In this document: positions 32,450 through 41,671 of the stretch, one piece after another
How positions within the stretch are numbered: position 1 is the stretch's first letter
Layout: each line of letters starts with the position of its first letter
NCBI RefSeq assembly: GCF_023149035.1
Contig: NZ_JAHXMY010000001.1
Location: forward strand, 868,001-932,000
Length of the DNA stretch: 64,000 nt
Direction: 5' to 3'
DNA from: Microbacterium sp. EYE_78
GTDB lineage: Bacteria; Actinomycetota; Actinomycetes; Actinomycetales; Microbacteriaceae
Made by a program: the position numbers and the translations under genes
Notes under the pieces: model-generated
Told to the model about the DNA's origin: nothing
Seen by the model: the letters and a program-made list of their open reading frames with translations, nothing else
Database searches by the model: none

Positions 32450-33844
32450 TCACGCGGGATGCCGCGCGAGCAGCTTCGACGTGACGATCATCGCGCCGCC
32501 GAGCACCGCGGGGATGCCGCCGCCCGGGTGCACCGATGCGCCGACGCGCCAGAGCCACGGCGTCCGCGGATCGTGATGCGCGGGGCGGTGGAACGGACCG
32601 CTCATCCAGAGGGGCCGGGCCGCGCCGTACAGCGCTCCGTGCGGCTCGCCGAAGCTGCCGAAGTAGCGCGGGTCGAGCACCGCGGCATCCGTCATCAGCT
32701 CGGTGATCGATCCGTCGAGACCCATCGCCCGCGAGATGCGGTCGACCTCGCGCCGGACGAAGGGGTGCTCGAGGCTGTAGTCCGACCCGTCGGCCGGGGC
32801 GGTCAGCAGCACCGCGACCGTGCTGCGCCGGTTCGGGTAGGTCTCACCCGCACGGTACAGGTTCACGAATGCCATCGTGTCGGCGGGCTCGTCACCCGCG
32901 GCGAGGCTGCGGAACAGCGCCTCGGGCTTCGTGGGCAGGATGACGCTGTGCGCCGCGATGTGCGCAGGCAACGACTCGCGCAGCGCACCGTAGATCGCGA
33001 CCGCCGAGCACGACAGCGCGCGCGCCGGGCGAGGCCGCCGCCCCCGCAGCTCCGCCACGCGATCGGCGTCGAGTGCGGTGACGACGAGGTCCGCCGCGAA
33101 CGATCCGCCCGCCGTCGTGACCCGCCCGCGCTCGATGCGCGTGACGGCTTCGCCCGTGCGGATGTCGACACCGGCGGCATCCGCCATGCGTGCCAGCGCG
33201 AGCGGGATCTCGTACACGCCGCCGCGCGGCACCCAGACGCCGGACTCGGCCATGACGGCCGGCATGCTGGCGTACAGGGCCGGCGTCTGCGACGGCGAGA
33301 CGCCGGCGTTCAGCGTGTGGATCGCGATGATCTCGCGCAGGCCGTCGGGCATCCAGGTGAGACCGTCGAGGTAGGCGCGCGTGCTGAGCCGTGCGCCGTA
33401 GACGGCGAGCAGCCGGCGCAGCGCCGGCAACGAGCGACGGTCGAGCGGGTCGGCGACCAGGAGCGAGGTCACGTCGCCGGCGAGCGGGGCGTGCAGGTCG
33501 CTGAACCGCTTCCACGCCGGGTACCACCGGTGGTCCGGCGGGACGGGGAGCGTGACCTCCTCGCCGTCGAAGTGATAGCGCCCCACTTCGGGGAGCCGCT
33601 CCAACTCGATCTCGCCTGCGTCGCCGGCAGCGCCGAGTCGCCGTCGCAACTCGTCCCAGACACCGGGGAAGGTCACGAGCGACGGCCCCGAATCGATGCG
33701 CTCGCCGTCCACGTCGAGCCGGCGGCTCTTGCCCCCAACGGTCGATGCCCGCTCGAGCAGGGTCACCTCGTGCCCGGCCTGGGCGAGCAGCGCGGATGCC
33801 GCGAGCCCGCCGAGCCCTGCGCCGACCACCACGATCCGGCTCAT
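32450..33844 (-). CDS. Phytoene-desaturase-family carotenoid oxidoreductase (CrtI/CrtD-like)
   Basis: A 464-residue FAD enzyme of the CrtI family. The N-terminus IVVVGAGLGGLAASALLAQAGH is the dinucleotide-binding motif, followed by LERASTVGGKSRR and SGPSLVTFPGVW. The C-terminus has GASVHPGGGIPAVLGGAMIV, the conserved carotenoid-desaturase FAD motif. At 464 residues it is shorter than typical CrtI (about 490-510) and nearer to CrtD-like 3,4-desaturases. It overlaps the upstream UbiA-type prenyltransferase gene by four bases. That pairing is found in C50 carotenoid (bacterioruberin-like) pathways. No phytoene synthase or cyclase gene is nearby, so the exact step is inferred. Confidence 0.8.
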   Translation of the reverse strand: MSRIVVVGAGLGGLAASALLAQAGHEVTLLERASTVGGKSRRLDVDGERIDSGPSLVTFPGVWDELRRRLGAAGDAGEIELERLPEVGRYHFDGEEVTLPVPPDHRWYPAWKRFSDLHAPLAGDVTSLLVADPLDRRSLPALRRLLAVYGARLSTRAYLDGLTWMPDGLREIIAIHTLNAGVSPSQTPALYASMPAVMAESGVWVPRGGVYEIPLALARMADAAGVDIRTGEAVTRIERGRVTTAGGSFAADLVVTALDADRVAELRGRRPRPARALSCSAVAIYGALRESLPAHIAAHSVILPTKPEALFRSLAAGDEPADTMAFVNLYRAGETYPNRRSTVAVLLTAPADGSDYSLEHPFVRREVDRISRAMGLDGSITELMTDAAVLDPRYFGSFGEPHGALYGAARPLWMSGPFHRPAHHDPRTPWLWRVGASVHPGGGIPAVLGGAMIVTSKLLARHPA

Positions 33845-34692
33845 CCGTACGCCTCGAAGAACATTTTCGCCAGTTGCAGTCCGCTCGCCAGCGACCCGGC
33901 GACGTACGGGAACGCGATCGACAGGGGGTACAGGCGGCGGCCGGTGGCGGGGGTGGGGCGCAGCAGCATCCATCCGACGAGGACCCCTGCGATGAGGAGG
34001 TTGAGCGCCGCGACCGGGATGCTGACGAGGGCGAACAGCGCGGTGGAGGCGAGCCACCAGACGCCGCTCCACACCGCCGTCCCCCGGGGGCCGAGCAGCA
34101 CCGGGGTGGTCAGGATGCCCGCCTCGCGGTCCTCGTCGATGTCCTGCACCGCGTCGTAGGCGTGCTTGGCGACGCTCCACGCGAGCAGGCCGATGACGGC
34201 GGGCCAGAGCGGCGGCGCCCCGAGCGCGACCGGCACGATGAGCAGGGGCAGGCCGTACGCGGCGTTGCTGAGGGAGTCGACGAACGGGTGCTGCTTGAAG
34301 CGCAGCGGCGGGGCGGAGTAGAAGACGAACACCGCCGTGTAGAGCAGGATCAGCGCGTTCGCCGCCGGCGGGTAGGCGATCGCGAACCACACCAGGAACG
34401 GGACGTTCGTGATCGCGACCGCCCACACGATGAGCCGCACCTCGCGCGGCTCGATGCGGGCACCCTCGATGGAGCCCTTCCGCGGATTGAGCGCGTCGGT
34501 CTCCTGATCGAAGATGTCGTTCACGCCGTAGATCAGCAGGTTGAACGGCAGGGTGAGCCAGAGCAGCAGCGGGATCGCCGCGGCATCCAACAGCTGACCC
34601 GTCAGCCACATCCCCAGCACGCCCGTGCCGATCGTGTTGATCCAGAGGACCGGACGCGAGATGTGGACCAGCCGGCCCACGACCGATCGCAC
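33841..34692 (-). CDS. UbiA-family prenyltransferase, lycopene-elongase-like
   Basis: A 283-residue membrane prenyltransferase with about eight or nine helices. NLLIYGVNDIFDQETDALNP contains the first Asp-rich Mg-prenyl-diphosphate motif (NDxxDxxxD), and the second lies at DAVQDIDEDREAG. The segment NPRKGSIEGARIEP is typical of the LyeJ/CrtEb-like subgroup that adds C5 units to lycopene ends. The overlap with a CrtI-like gene supports a role in C50 carotenoids, but menaquinone-type or other substrates are possible. The start is uncertain: I used the GTG at 34692. A second in-frame GTG at 34680 is equally plausible, and neither has a clear ribosome-binding site. Confidence 0.75.
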   Translation of the reverse strand: MRSVVGRLVHISRPVLWINTIGTGVLGMWLTGQLLDAAAIPLLLWLTLPFNLLIYGVNDIFDQETDALNPRKGSIEGARIEPREVRLIVWAVAITNVPFLVWFAIAYPPAANALILLYTAVFVFYSAPPLRFKQHPFVDSLSNAAYGLPLLIVPVALGAPPLWPAVIGLLAWSVAKHAYDAVQDIDEDREAGILTTPVLLGPRGTAVWSGVWWLASTALFALVSIPVAALNLLIAGVLVGWMLLRPTPATGRRLYPLSIAFPYVAGSLASGLQLAKMFFEAYG

Positions 34693-35049
34693 GGAGGACG
34701 TCGGTGCGCGGTGATGATCGATGGCGGGGCTCCTCGGACGGGGGACGGTGCGGACATCGACCCTGTCCCGCGATTGTAAGCAGGGTGGATGCCTGCGGTT
34801 TCGCCCTTGCGCCGGTCGGTTCGGCGGGTCAGGGGTGGCGGGCGATCGGCTCAGGGGACGCGAGTTGTCGCCCACGTGCCGAACCAGCGGCAGATCGGGT
34901 CCCCGGAGCGGGGGATGCCGGCGTTCGGGGGACGCGAATGGCCGCATCAGCCGGGTCGGCGCGACAGGATGCGTCCCTCGAACCCGGAGGCCCGCGAGCA
35001 ACAAGCCCGCCGCTTGACGCGCATACCCTAGGGGGGTACCGTATCCAGC
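34693..35049. other. 357-base gap with divergent promoters of the UbiA and copper operons
   Basis: No gene is visible on either strand. The right end holds the csoR promoter (35014-35042). An imperfect inverted repeat (GTCCCCG near 34899 and CGGGGGAC near 34926) lies in the middle. The left part presumably carries the UbiA-CrtI promoter, but I could not identify a convincing -10. Confidence 0.6.
35014..35042 (+). promoter_or_regulatory. csoR promoter with CsoR operator in its spacer
   Basis: TTGACG (35014-35019) and TACCGT (35037-35042) are separated by 17 bases. The spacer contains the GC-rich inverted repeat TACCC-TAGGG-GGGTA (35024-35038), the type of sequence bound by CsoR. TACCGT lies seven bases before the csoR ATG, so the transcript is probably leaderless. 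CsoR bound here would block RNA polymerase until Cu(I) releases it. Confidence 0.75.
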
Positions 35050-35331
35050 ATGAACGGGTACGACGCCAACAAGGATGATCTGCAGAAGCGGCTGCGCCGC
35101 GTCGAGGGGCAGGTGCGCGGCATCGCGCGCATGGTCGACGAGGACAAGTACTGCATCGACATCCTCACGCAGGTCTCGGCCGCGACGAAGGCCCTCGAGA
35201 CCGTCGCGCTGTCGCTGCTCGCCGACCACCTCAGCCACTGCGTCGCCGAAGCCAGCGCCGAGGGCGGCCAGGTCGCCGCCGACAAGATCCGCGAGGCGAA
35301 CGACGCGATCGCGCGTCTCGTCCGCTCCTGA
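35050..35331 (+). CDS. csoR: Copper-sensing repressor CsoR
   Basis: A 93-residue all-helical regulator of the CsoR/FrmR (DUF156) family. LQKRLRRVEGQVRGIARMVD is the conserved basic first helix, and Cys35, His60 and Cys64 (YCIDIL, DHLSHC) form the Cu(I) site. When copper binds, such proteins leave DNA and the copper export genes are expressed. Here copZ and copA follow directly, and a CsoR-type operator lies in its own promoter, so it controls its own operon. The short C-terminal extension is normal for actinobacteria. Confidence 0.93.
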   Translation: MNGYDANKDDLQKRLRRVEGQVRGIARMVDEDKYCIDILTQVSAATKALETVALSLLADHLSHCVAEASAEGGQVAADKIREANDAIARLVRS

Positions 35332-35362
35332 ACCCGACAACCCCCGAACCCGGAGGAATGAC

Positions 35363-35644
35363 ATGACCGAACGCATCCAGCTCGGACTCACCGACGTCTC
35401 CGCGTCAGCGCAGGCCCCCGCATCCGCCGTCAACGTGGACATCCTCGTGACCGGCATGACCTGCGGGCACTGCGTCGCGAGCGTGAAGGAGGAGCTCTCC
35501 GAGGTCGACGGCGTCGAGGCCGTCTCGGTCGAGCTCGTGAAGGGCGGCGCGTCGCGGGTCACCGTGCACAGCGCGACTCCTGTCGACGACGACGCCATGA
35601 CCGCCGCCGTCGAGGAGGCCGGATACACCCGGGTGCACGCATGA
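35363..35644 (+). CDS. copZ: Copper chaperone CopZ-like (heavy-metal-associated domain)
   Basis: A 93-residue protein with one HMA domain. [20 protein letters not shown] carries the Cu(I)-binding Cys34 and Cys37, and [18 protein letters not shown] and VEEAGYTRV complete the ferredoxin-like fold. About 22 residues before the domain ([16 protein letters not shown]) form a short leader with no signal features. It delivers copper to CopA or buffers it in the cytosol. It lies 31 bases after csoR with GGAGGAATGAC before the ATG at 35363, and its stop overlaps the copA start by four bases. Confidence 0.92.
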   Translation: MTERIQLGLTDVSASAQAPASAVNVDILVTGMTCGHCVASVKEELSEVDGVEAVSVELVKGGASRVTVHSATPVDDDAMTAAVEEAGYTRVHA

Positions 35645-37821
35645 GCACCACCGACGTCGAGCTCGACATCTCGGGGATGACCTGCGCGTCGTGCGCCACC
35701 CGGATCGAGCGCAAGCTGAACAAGCTCCCCGGCGTCGAGGCATCCGTCAACTACGCGACCGAGAAGGCGCGCGTCCGGTCGAGCGATGTCGACACCGACC
35801 GGCTCATCGCGACGGTCGAGGCGGCCGGCTACGGAGCTGCCGTCCCAGCGCCCGAGGTCGCCGTCGACGATGCGGATGCCGACGAGACCCGCCCGCTGCG
35901 TGATCGCCTCATCATCAGCGCGGCCCTCGCCCTGCCGGTCGCGGTGCTCTCGATGGTTCCAGCCCTGCAGTTCGAGTACTGGCAGTGGCTCGCGCTCACC
36001 CTCACCGCGCCCGTCGCGGTCTGGGGCGCCTGGCCGTTCCACCGCGCCGCCGCGATCAACCTCCGACACGGCGCCGCGACGATGGACACGCTCATCAGCC
36101 TGGGCGTCGTCGCCGCGTTCGGCTGGTCGCTGTACGCGCTCTTCTTCGGCGGAGCGGGCATGCCCGGCATGACCATGACGTTCACGCTCGTCGGCGCGCC
36201 CCGGTCGGGCGGACACGAGATCTACCTCGAAGTCGCCGCGCTGGTGACGGTGTTCATCCTCGCGGGCCGCTACATCGAGGCCCGCGCGAAGCGGGCGTCG
36301 TCCGAGGCGATGCGCGCGCTGCTCGAACTCGGGGCGACGGATGCCGCGAAGCTGCAGGACGGCGTGGAGGTCCGGGTGCCGGTCGCCCAGCTCGTCGTCG
36401 GCGACACGGTCGTCGTGCGCTCCGGGGAGAAGATCCCCTCGGACGGGCTCGTCGTGTCGGGGATGAGCAGCGTGGATGCGAGCATGCTGACCGGCGAGTC
36501 CATGCCCGTGGAGGTCGTGGAAGGGTCCCGCGTCGTCGGCGCGACGGTCAATGTCGGCGGTCGACTCGAGGTCGAGATCACCCGCGTCGGCGCCGACACC
36601 GAGCTCGCGCGGATGCGGCGGCTCATGGAAGAGGCGCAGACCGGCAAGGCGCAGGTGCAGCGTCTCGCCGACCGCGTCTCGGGCATCTTCGTGCCCGTCG
36701 TCATCGTGCTCGCGATCGCCGCCCTCGTCGGCTGGAGCCTCGCGGGTGCCCCGTGGGAGCTCGCCTTCACCGCGGCCGTCGCGACCCTCATCATCGCCTG
36801 CCCCTGCGCCCTCGGCCTCGCCACCCCGACCGCTCTGCTGGTCGGCACCGGGCGCGGGTCGCAGCTCGGCATCCTCATCCGCGGTCCGCAGGTACTCGAG
36901 CAGACCCGCACGGTCGACACGATCGTGCTCGACAAGACCGGCACGGTCACCACGGGACGCATGAGCGTCACCGACGTCCGCCCGGCGCCAGGCGTCGACC
37001 GCGATGCGCTGTTGGCGGTCGCCGCCGCCGTCGAATCGGGGTCGGAGCACCCCGTCGCCCGCGCGATCGTCGCGGCGTCGGCTCCGGGGAGTGTCGAGTC
37101 GTTCCAGTCGCACGCCGGGTTCGGTGTGCAGGGCGTCGTCGACGGCGCGGCCGTGGTCGCCGGTCGGCCTTCGTGGCTCGCCGAGGAGTGGGCCGTCGCG
37201 ATGCCCGCCGACCTGCCGGACGGAACGGTCGTGGCCGTCGCGCGGAACGGCGACTACCTCGGCGCGATCGTCGTCGCCGACACGGTGAAGCCGTCGAGCA
37301 GCGCGGCGATCGCGCGGTTGCGTGAGCTCGGTCTCGAGCCGATCCTGCTGACGGGCGACACCGAGTCGGCGGCTCGAGGCGTCGCCGCCGCCGTCGGCGT
37401 CGAGCGGGTCGAGGCCGGCGTCACACCCGCGGGAAAGCTCGACGCGATCCGCCGACTGCAGGCGGATGGCCGCGTCGTCGCGATGGTGGGCGACGGCGTC
37501 AACGACGCCGCAGCGCTCGCCGCCGCCGACCTCGGCATCGCGATGGGTGGCGGGACGGATGCGGCGATCGCGGCATCCGACATCACCGTCGTCTCCGGGG
37601 ATCCGATGGTCGTCGTCGACGCGGTGCGCCTGTCGCGGCGGACCCTCGGGATCATCAAGGGCAACCTGTTCTGGGCCTTCGCCTACAACGTCGCCGCCAT
37701 CCCGCTCGCGATGGCGGCGCTGCTGAACCCGCTCGTCGCCGCCGCGGCCATGGCGCTGTCGTCGGTGTTCGTGGTGACGAACAGCCTGCGGCTGCGCGGA
37801 TTCCGCCCTACGGTGAGGTGA
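35641..37821 (+). CDS. copA: Copper-exporting P-type ATPase CopA
   Basis: A 726-residue P1B-type ATPase that pumps Cu(I) out of the cytosol. Its single N-terminal HMA domain has GMTCASC (Cys15, Cys18). About eight transmembrane helices are present, with CPC (387-389) in [30 protein letters not shown] carries the phosphorylated Asp431, [10 protein letters not shown] is the nucleotide-domain HP motif, and [12 protein letters not shown] (around 616-627) is the hinge. A His-free N-terminus and the CPC motif indicate monovalent copper rather than zinc. It overlaps copZ by four bases and its TGA shares a base with the next ATG. Confidence 0.96.
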   Translation: MSTTDVELDISGMTCASCATRIERKLNKLPGVEASVNYATEKARVRSSDVDTDRLIATVEAAGYGAAVPAPEVAVDDADADETRPLRDRLIISAALALPVAVLSMVPALQFEYWQWLALTLTAPVAVWGAWPFHRAAAINLRHGAATMDTLISLGVVAAFGWSLYALFFGGAGMPGMTMTFTLVGAPRSGGHEIYLEVAALVTVFILAGRYIEARAKRASSEAMRALLELGATDAAKLQDGVEVRVPVAQLVVGDTVVVRSGEKIPSDGLVVSGMSSVDASMLTGESMPVEVVEGSRVVGATVNVGGRLEVEITRVGADTELARMRRLMEEAQTGKAQVQRLADRVSGIFVPVVIVLAIAALVGWSLAGAPWELAFTAAVATLIIACPCALGLATPTALLVGTGRGSQLGILIRGPQVLEQTRTVDTIVLDKTGTVTTGRMSVTDVRPAPGVDRDALLAVAAAVESGSEHPVARAIVAASAPGSVESFQSHAGFGVQGVVDGAAVVAGRPSWLAEEWAVAMPADLPDGTVVAVARNGDYLGAIVVADTVKPSSSAAIARLRELGLEPILLTGDTESAARGVAAAVGVERVEAGVTPAGKLDAIRRLQADGRVVAMVGDGVNDAAALAAADLGIAMGGGTDAAIAASDITVVSGDPMVVVDAVRLSRRTLGIIKGNLFWAFAYNVAAIPLAMAALLNPLVAAAAMALSSVFVVTNSLRLRGFRPTVR

Positions 37822-38249
37822 TGTTCACCGTCACCGAGTCCGTCCGCATCGACCGCCGGGTGGACGAGGTGTTCGACTTCTTCACCGAGGGTCGCGCCCG
37901 CTGGGACGAGTCGGTCATCTCGGAGGAGCTCACCTCACCGCCCCCGGTCGGTGTCGGGTCCACCCTGCACACACGGATGCGGGCGATGGGACGCGAAGTC
38001 GACTTCGACTGGCGCGTCACCGCGTACGAGACCGGCTCGCGGATGGCGGTCACCAGCACGAGCGGGATCATGGCGACCAGCTCGGATCTGCAGTTCGCCG
38101 ACGCGGGCGGGGGCACGCTGGTGGCCGTCCGCATCGACGCGGAGCCCACCGGGATGATGCGACTCGCCGAGCCGATGATCGCCGAGTCGATCCGCTCGAC
38201 GCTCGCGTCGTCGCTCGGGCGGGCGAAGCGGATGCTCGAAGAGCGCTGA
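37821..38249 (+). CDS. SRPBCC-family lipid/ligand-binding protein
   Basis: A 142-residue START/SRPBCC fold protein: TVTESVRIDRRVDEVFDFF opens the family, ITEGRARWDESVIS-like and VGVGSTLHTRMRAMG segments follow, and the C-terminus has SIRSTLASSLGRAKRMLEER, the long terminal helix. It probably binds a small hydrophobic ligand, but no substrate is evident. The ATG at 37821 shares its A with the copA stop, so it is co-transcribed with the copper operon. Any link to copper is unproved and may be accidental. It converges with the SDR gene ending at 38251. Confidence 0.82.
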   Translation: MFTVTESVRIDRRVDEVFDFFTEGRARWDESVISEELTSPPPVGVGSTLHTRMRAMGREVDFDWRVTAYETGSRMAVTSTSGIMATSSDLQFADAGGGTLVAVRIDAEPTGMMRLAEPMIAESIRSTLASSLGRAKRMLEER

Positions 38250-38250
38250 C

Positions 38251-38988
38251 CTACTTCACGAGCGGCCGCACCGCGGTGAACCCGCCGTCGACGGGGATGA
38301 TCTGCCCGGTGACGCGCGAGGCATCCGTCGACAGCAGCCAGTCCATGACGGCTGCGACCTCGTCTGCGGACTGCACACCGCCGAGGGGATACTGCTTCTC
38401 GGCGCCCTCGCGCAGCATCGGCGCTTTCAGCATCCCGGCCGTCAGCGGCGTGTCGGTCATGCCGGGGGCGACCGCGTTGACCCGGATGCCGCGGCTCGCA
38501 TACGTCGCGGCGGCGCTGCGCACGAGCGCCTCGACCCCGCCCTTCGCGGCGGCGATCGCCTCGTGGTTCGCCACACCGATCCGCGCAACCACCGAGCTCG
38601 CGAAGACGGCGGCGCCCGGCTCCTTGCCGATCGCCTCGATCCACGCCTGCAGGATCCAAATGCTGCTCTCGAGGTTGACGCGCAGGATGTCGCGCGCGGC
38701 GTCGGCCTTCGTCCGATGCAGCGGGGTGATGAGCGTGCTACCGACCGCGTGCGCGAGCCACGCCGGTGCGTCACCCAGCTCGGACCGGCAGCCCTCGAGC
38801 GCCGCGGCGGCACCCTCGGGCGTCGTCACGTCGGCTTCGATGTGCGCGTCCGCATCGACGGAGGCGAGGGATGCGGCATCCCGCCCCACCGCGGCGACGC
38901 GCAGACCGCGCGCCCGCAGCCGTGCGACGAGGGCGCTTCCGACACCGCCACGGGCGCCGGTCACGAGGGCGATGTCGGTCGAGGTCAT
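38251..38988 (-). CDS. SDR-family protein lacking the canonical catalytic tyrosine
   Basis: A 245-residue SDR. The cofactor motif TGARGGVGSALVARL is intact, with ADVTTPEGAAAAL and a C-terminal GQIIPVDGGFTAV. The active-site region reads FASSVVARIGVANHEAIAAAKGG; the usual YxxxK appears as IAAAK, so the catalytic Tyr is Ile. It also has AHAVGS in place of NNAG. Such divergent SDRs occur in actinobacteria beside photolyase genes. They may be redox-inactive or use another residue. The gene lies 14 bases downstream of the photolyase gene on the same strand and is likely in its operon. The ATG at 38988 is preceded by GGAG. Confidence 0.82.
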   Translation of the reverse strand: MTSTDIALVTGARGGVGSALVARLRARGLRVAAVGRDAASLASVDADAHIEADVTTPEGAAAALEGCRSELGDAPAWLAHAVGSTLITPLHRTKADAARDILRVNLESSIWILQAWIEAIGKEPGAAVFASSVVARIGVANHEAIAAAKGGVEALVRSAAATYASRGIRVNAVAPGMTDTPLTAGMLKAPMLREGAEKQYPLGGVQSADEVAAVMDWLLSTDASRVTGQIIPVDGGFTAVRPLVK

Positions 38989-39002
38989 GATGCTCTCCTT
39001 GC

Positions 39003-40553
39003 TCAGGTGTGCGGAACCGCGATGTCGCCGCGCCGGAGCGCGTCGGCGCGCTCACGGATGCCGGTGATCTCGTCGTCGTCGAGGCGCGACACGTTCTTCA
39101 CCTGCAGCGCCATGCGGTGGTTGGCGGCGAGGGGCTCCTCGTGGCGGATGAGGTAGTCCCAGTACAGAGTGGTGAACGGACAGGCGTCCTCACCGACGCG
39201 CTTCGCGGGGTCGAACGGGCACATCCGGCAGTACGGACTCATCCGCTGGATGTACTTGCCCGTCGCGGCATAGGGCTTGCTGCCCATCAGGCCGCCGTCG
39301 GCGTACTGGCTCATGCCGAGGGTGTTGGGCAGCTCCGCCCATTCGACCGCGTCGACGTAGACCGCGAGGTACCAGGCGTGCACCTCCTTCGGGTCGACCC
39401 CGAGCAGCATCGCGTAGAGGCCGGTGACCATGAGGCGCTGGATGTGGTGCGCGTACCCGTTCTCGAAGGTGGTGTCGATCGCGTCCTTCAGGCACGCCAT
39501 CGGGACGTCGCCGGTCCAGTACCAGTCCGGCAGCGGCTCGAACGCCTCGAACGCGTTGCGCTCGAGGTATCCCGGCATCTGCGTCCAGTAGATCCCGCGG
39601 ACGTACTCCCGCCACCCCAGGATCTGGCGGACGAAGCCCTCGACGGCCGCGATCGGCGCCTTCTTCGCACGGTAGGCCGCCTCGGCGGCCGCCACGACCT
39701 CGCGCGGCGTGAGCATCTTGAGGTTCATCGACGACGAGAGGTGCGCGTGCCAGAGCCAGGGCTCACCGGGCCACATCGCATCCTGCGTCTCGCCGAATCC
39801 CGGCAGCCGCTCCTCGATGAAGAGGTCCAGCGACTCGAGCGCCTGCGCGCGGGTCACCGGCCACGCGAACGTCTCGAGCGAGCCAGGGTGGTCGCCGAAG
39901 CGCCGCTCGACGAGCGCGAGCACGTCGCGGGTGATGTCGTCGGGCTCGAACCTCGCGCGCGGCGGGACGAGTCCCGGTCCCTCCTTCGGGAACGAGCCGC
40001 GATTGTCGGCGTCGTAGTTCCACTGTCCGCCGAGGGGCGTCCCGCGGGTCGTCATCAGCACTCCGTGCCGCTGACGCATCTCGCGGTAGAAGTACTCCAT
40101 CCGCAGCGACGTCCGCCCCGCGGCGTGCTCGGCGAACTCGGCGACGGTGCAGAAGAAGTGGCGGTCCTCGCGGATGTCGAGGGGGATGCCGGCATCCTCG
40201 GCCGTCTCGCGCACGGCCTCGCGCACGCGCCACTCGCCGGGCTCGGTGACGATGAGCGCCTCGGGTGCGAGCTTCTTCACGTCCGCCGCCAGTTGCGCGG
40301 CGAGGGAGTCCTTCGTCGCCCGACCGTCGAGCTTCGCGTAGTGGAGGGGACGCCCGGCATCCGTCAGCTCCGCGGCGAAGTGGCGCATGGCGGCGAGGAA
40401 GACGGCGGTCCGCTGCTTGCTGCTCCAGACGTGTTCGGACTCACCGGTCACCTCGGCCATCCACACCGCGTCGCGGTCCGGATCGAAGTCGTCGAACGCG
40501 CTCGACTCGTGATCGAGCTGATCGCCCAGCACGATGACGAGGTGTCGCAGCAT
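39003..40553 (-). CDS. FeS-type (6-4) photolyase / cryptochrome (PhrB family)
   Basis: A 516-residue prokaryotic cryptochrome/photolyase of the FeS-BCP class. The N-terminal antenna domain begins RHLVIVLGDQLDHESSAFDD. The C-terminal FAD domain has FVRQILGWREYVRGIYW and ANTLGMSQYADGG-like elements. Cysteines in YCRMCPFDP and EDACPFTTLYW, plus an upstream MACLKDAI Cys, match the four ligands of the [4Fe-4S] cluster. Relatives repair (6-4) photoproducts using FAD and a ribolumazine antenna. TACGCT (40560-40565 on this strand) lies six bases before the ATG, so the mRNA is probably leaderless. It precedes the divergent SDR gene in the same operon. Confidence 0.93.
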   Translation of the reverse strand: MLRHLVIVLGDQLDHESSAFDDFDPDRDAVWMAEVTGESEHVWSSKQRTAVFLAAMRHFAAELTDAGRPLHYAKLDGRATKDSLAAQLAADVKKLAPEALIVTEPGEWRVREAVRETAEDAGIPLDIREDRHFFCTVAEFAEHAAGRTSLRMEYFYREMRQRHGVLMTTRGTPLGGQWNYDADNRGSFPKEGPGLVPPRARFEPDDITRDVLALVERRFGDHPGSLETFAWPVTRAQALESLDLFIEERLPGFGETQDAMWPGEPWLWHAHLSSSMNLKMLTPREVVAAAEAAYRAKKAPIAAVEGFVRQILGWREYVRGIYWTQMPGYLERNAFEAFEPLPDWYWTGDVPMACLKDAIDTTFENGYAHHIQRLMVTGLYAMLLGVDPKEVHAWYLAVYVDAVEWAELPNTLGMSQYADGGLMGSKPYAATGKYIQRMSPYCRMCPFDPAKRVGEDACPFTTLYWDYLIRHEEPLAANHRMALQVKNVSRLDDDEITGIRERADALRRGDIAVPHT

Positions 40554-40645
40554 GGCGCCAGCGTAAGAACGTCATCGGAGGACCCCCACGGGTTGTGCGC
40601 GTGGCCGGTTCGCGCTAGCCCGCGTCGAGACGGCATCCTGGGGGC

Positions 40646-41638
40646 ATGCCTGCGACCGAGGACGCCCCCGACGTCGACGTCGAGCACGTCGGCGACGGTC
40701 ACCGCCGCACCCGCGTGACGCGCGTCGAGACCACCGCCGGGGACGGCGGCCGCCCGTTCGTCCTCGTCGCGGGCGTCGGCGTCGCCGCGACGTACTTCGA
40801 GTTCCTCGCGCCCTCGCTCGCCGAGCACGGCGACGTCTTCGCCCTCGATCTGCCGGGCTTCGCGGGGATGCCCCGCCCCGGCGACCAGCCGACGGCCGAG
40901 TTCTTCGCCGACCGGGTCGAAGAGGTGCTCGACCATTACGGCCTCGATGACCCTGTGGTCATCGGCCATTCCATGGGCACGCAGGTCGTGACCGAGGTGC
41001 TCGTCCGTCGCCCGCAGCTGCGTCACGCAGTGCTCGTGAGTCCCGTCGTCAACGATCAGGAGTCGTCGCTGCCGATCGTCGCGCTCCGCTTCGCGCAGTC
41101 GGCCACCCGCGAGACGTTCCACCTCGCGATGACCGCGCTGTCGGCCTACGTCCTCTGCGGGTTCGTCTACTTCGTCCAGGTCCTGCCGCACCTGCTGCGG
41201 TACCGGCTGATCGAGCGGCTGCCGCTCGTCGACGCATCCGTGCTGCTCATCCGCGGCGAGTTCGACGCGACCTCGCCGCGCCGCTTCCACTCCCGGCTCG
41301 TCGGGGCTGCGCGGCGCGCGCGACGCTGGGAGATCCGGGGTGCGGCCCACTCGATCATCAACGCCCACGCCGTCGGCGCGGCCGATCTCATCGTCAAGCA
41401 CGCGAACGATTCGCTCGCACCGAAGGGACGGATGCCGGCCGAGAAGGCGGTCGTCCCGCCCCCGCCGCACGCGGGGCTCGACGTCGTGCTCAGCGCGATG
41501 CGGGAGCGGTTCGCCGAGTGGTACTGCGCCGCGCGCGGCGACGAGGCGGGCGTCGAGCGGGCCAAGGAACGGCACGCCCGCATCCTGTGGCGCGCGTACT
41601 CGCGCTCGGGCGAGGACCCGCGGCGCGAAGCGCGCTGA
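40646..41638 (+). CDS. Alpha/beta-fold hydrolase
   Basis: A 330-residue alpha/beta hydrolase. RPFVLVAGVGVAATYFEFLAP fits the oxyanion region, VVIGHSMGTQVVTEV holds the nucleophile Ser in GHSMG (about residue 110), and the C-terminal part has LLIRGEFDATSPRRF with a candidate acid Asp and RGAAHSIINAH with the catalytic His. A C-terminal extension of about 65 residues, rich in Arg and Glu, is unusual. The substrate is unknown. CATCCT (40634-40639) six bases before the ATG suggests a leaderless transcript. It diverges from the photolyase gene across 92 bases and converges with the ROK gene. Confidence 0.85.
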   Translation: MPATEDAPDVDVEHVGDGHRRTRVTRVETTAGDGGRPFVLVAGVGVAATYFEFLAPSLAEHGDVFALDLPGFAGMPRPGDQPTAEFFADRVEEVLDHYGLDDPVVIGHSMGTQVVTEVLVRRPQLRHAVLVSPVVNDQESSLPIVALRFAQSATRETFHLAMTALSAYVLCGFVYFVQVLPHLLRYRLIERLPLVDASVLLIRGEFDATSPRRFHSRLVGAARRARRWEIRGAAHSIINAHAVGAADLIVKHANDSLAPKGRMPAEKAVVPPPPHAGLDVVLSAMRERFAEWYCAARGDEAGVERAKERHARILWRAYSRSGEDPRREAR

Positions 41639-41671
41639 CGCGCTCGACCTGCCGAGCCGGGCGCCCCCGGG

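Noticed and set aside
34704..35078. A 124-codon plus-strand frame before csoR
   Set aside because: No recognised domain or ribosome-binding site, and it runs into csoR in another frame; the gap is better read as divergent promoters.
33841..37113. A 1090-codon minus-strand frame through the copper operon
   Set aside because: Only the last 283 codons encode the UbiA protein; the part opposite csoR-copZ-copA is a shadow.
37821..38249. A copper-binding role for the SRPBCC protein because it follows copA
   Set aside because: No Cys- or His-rich metal motif is visible; the link rests only on operon position.
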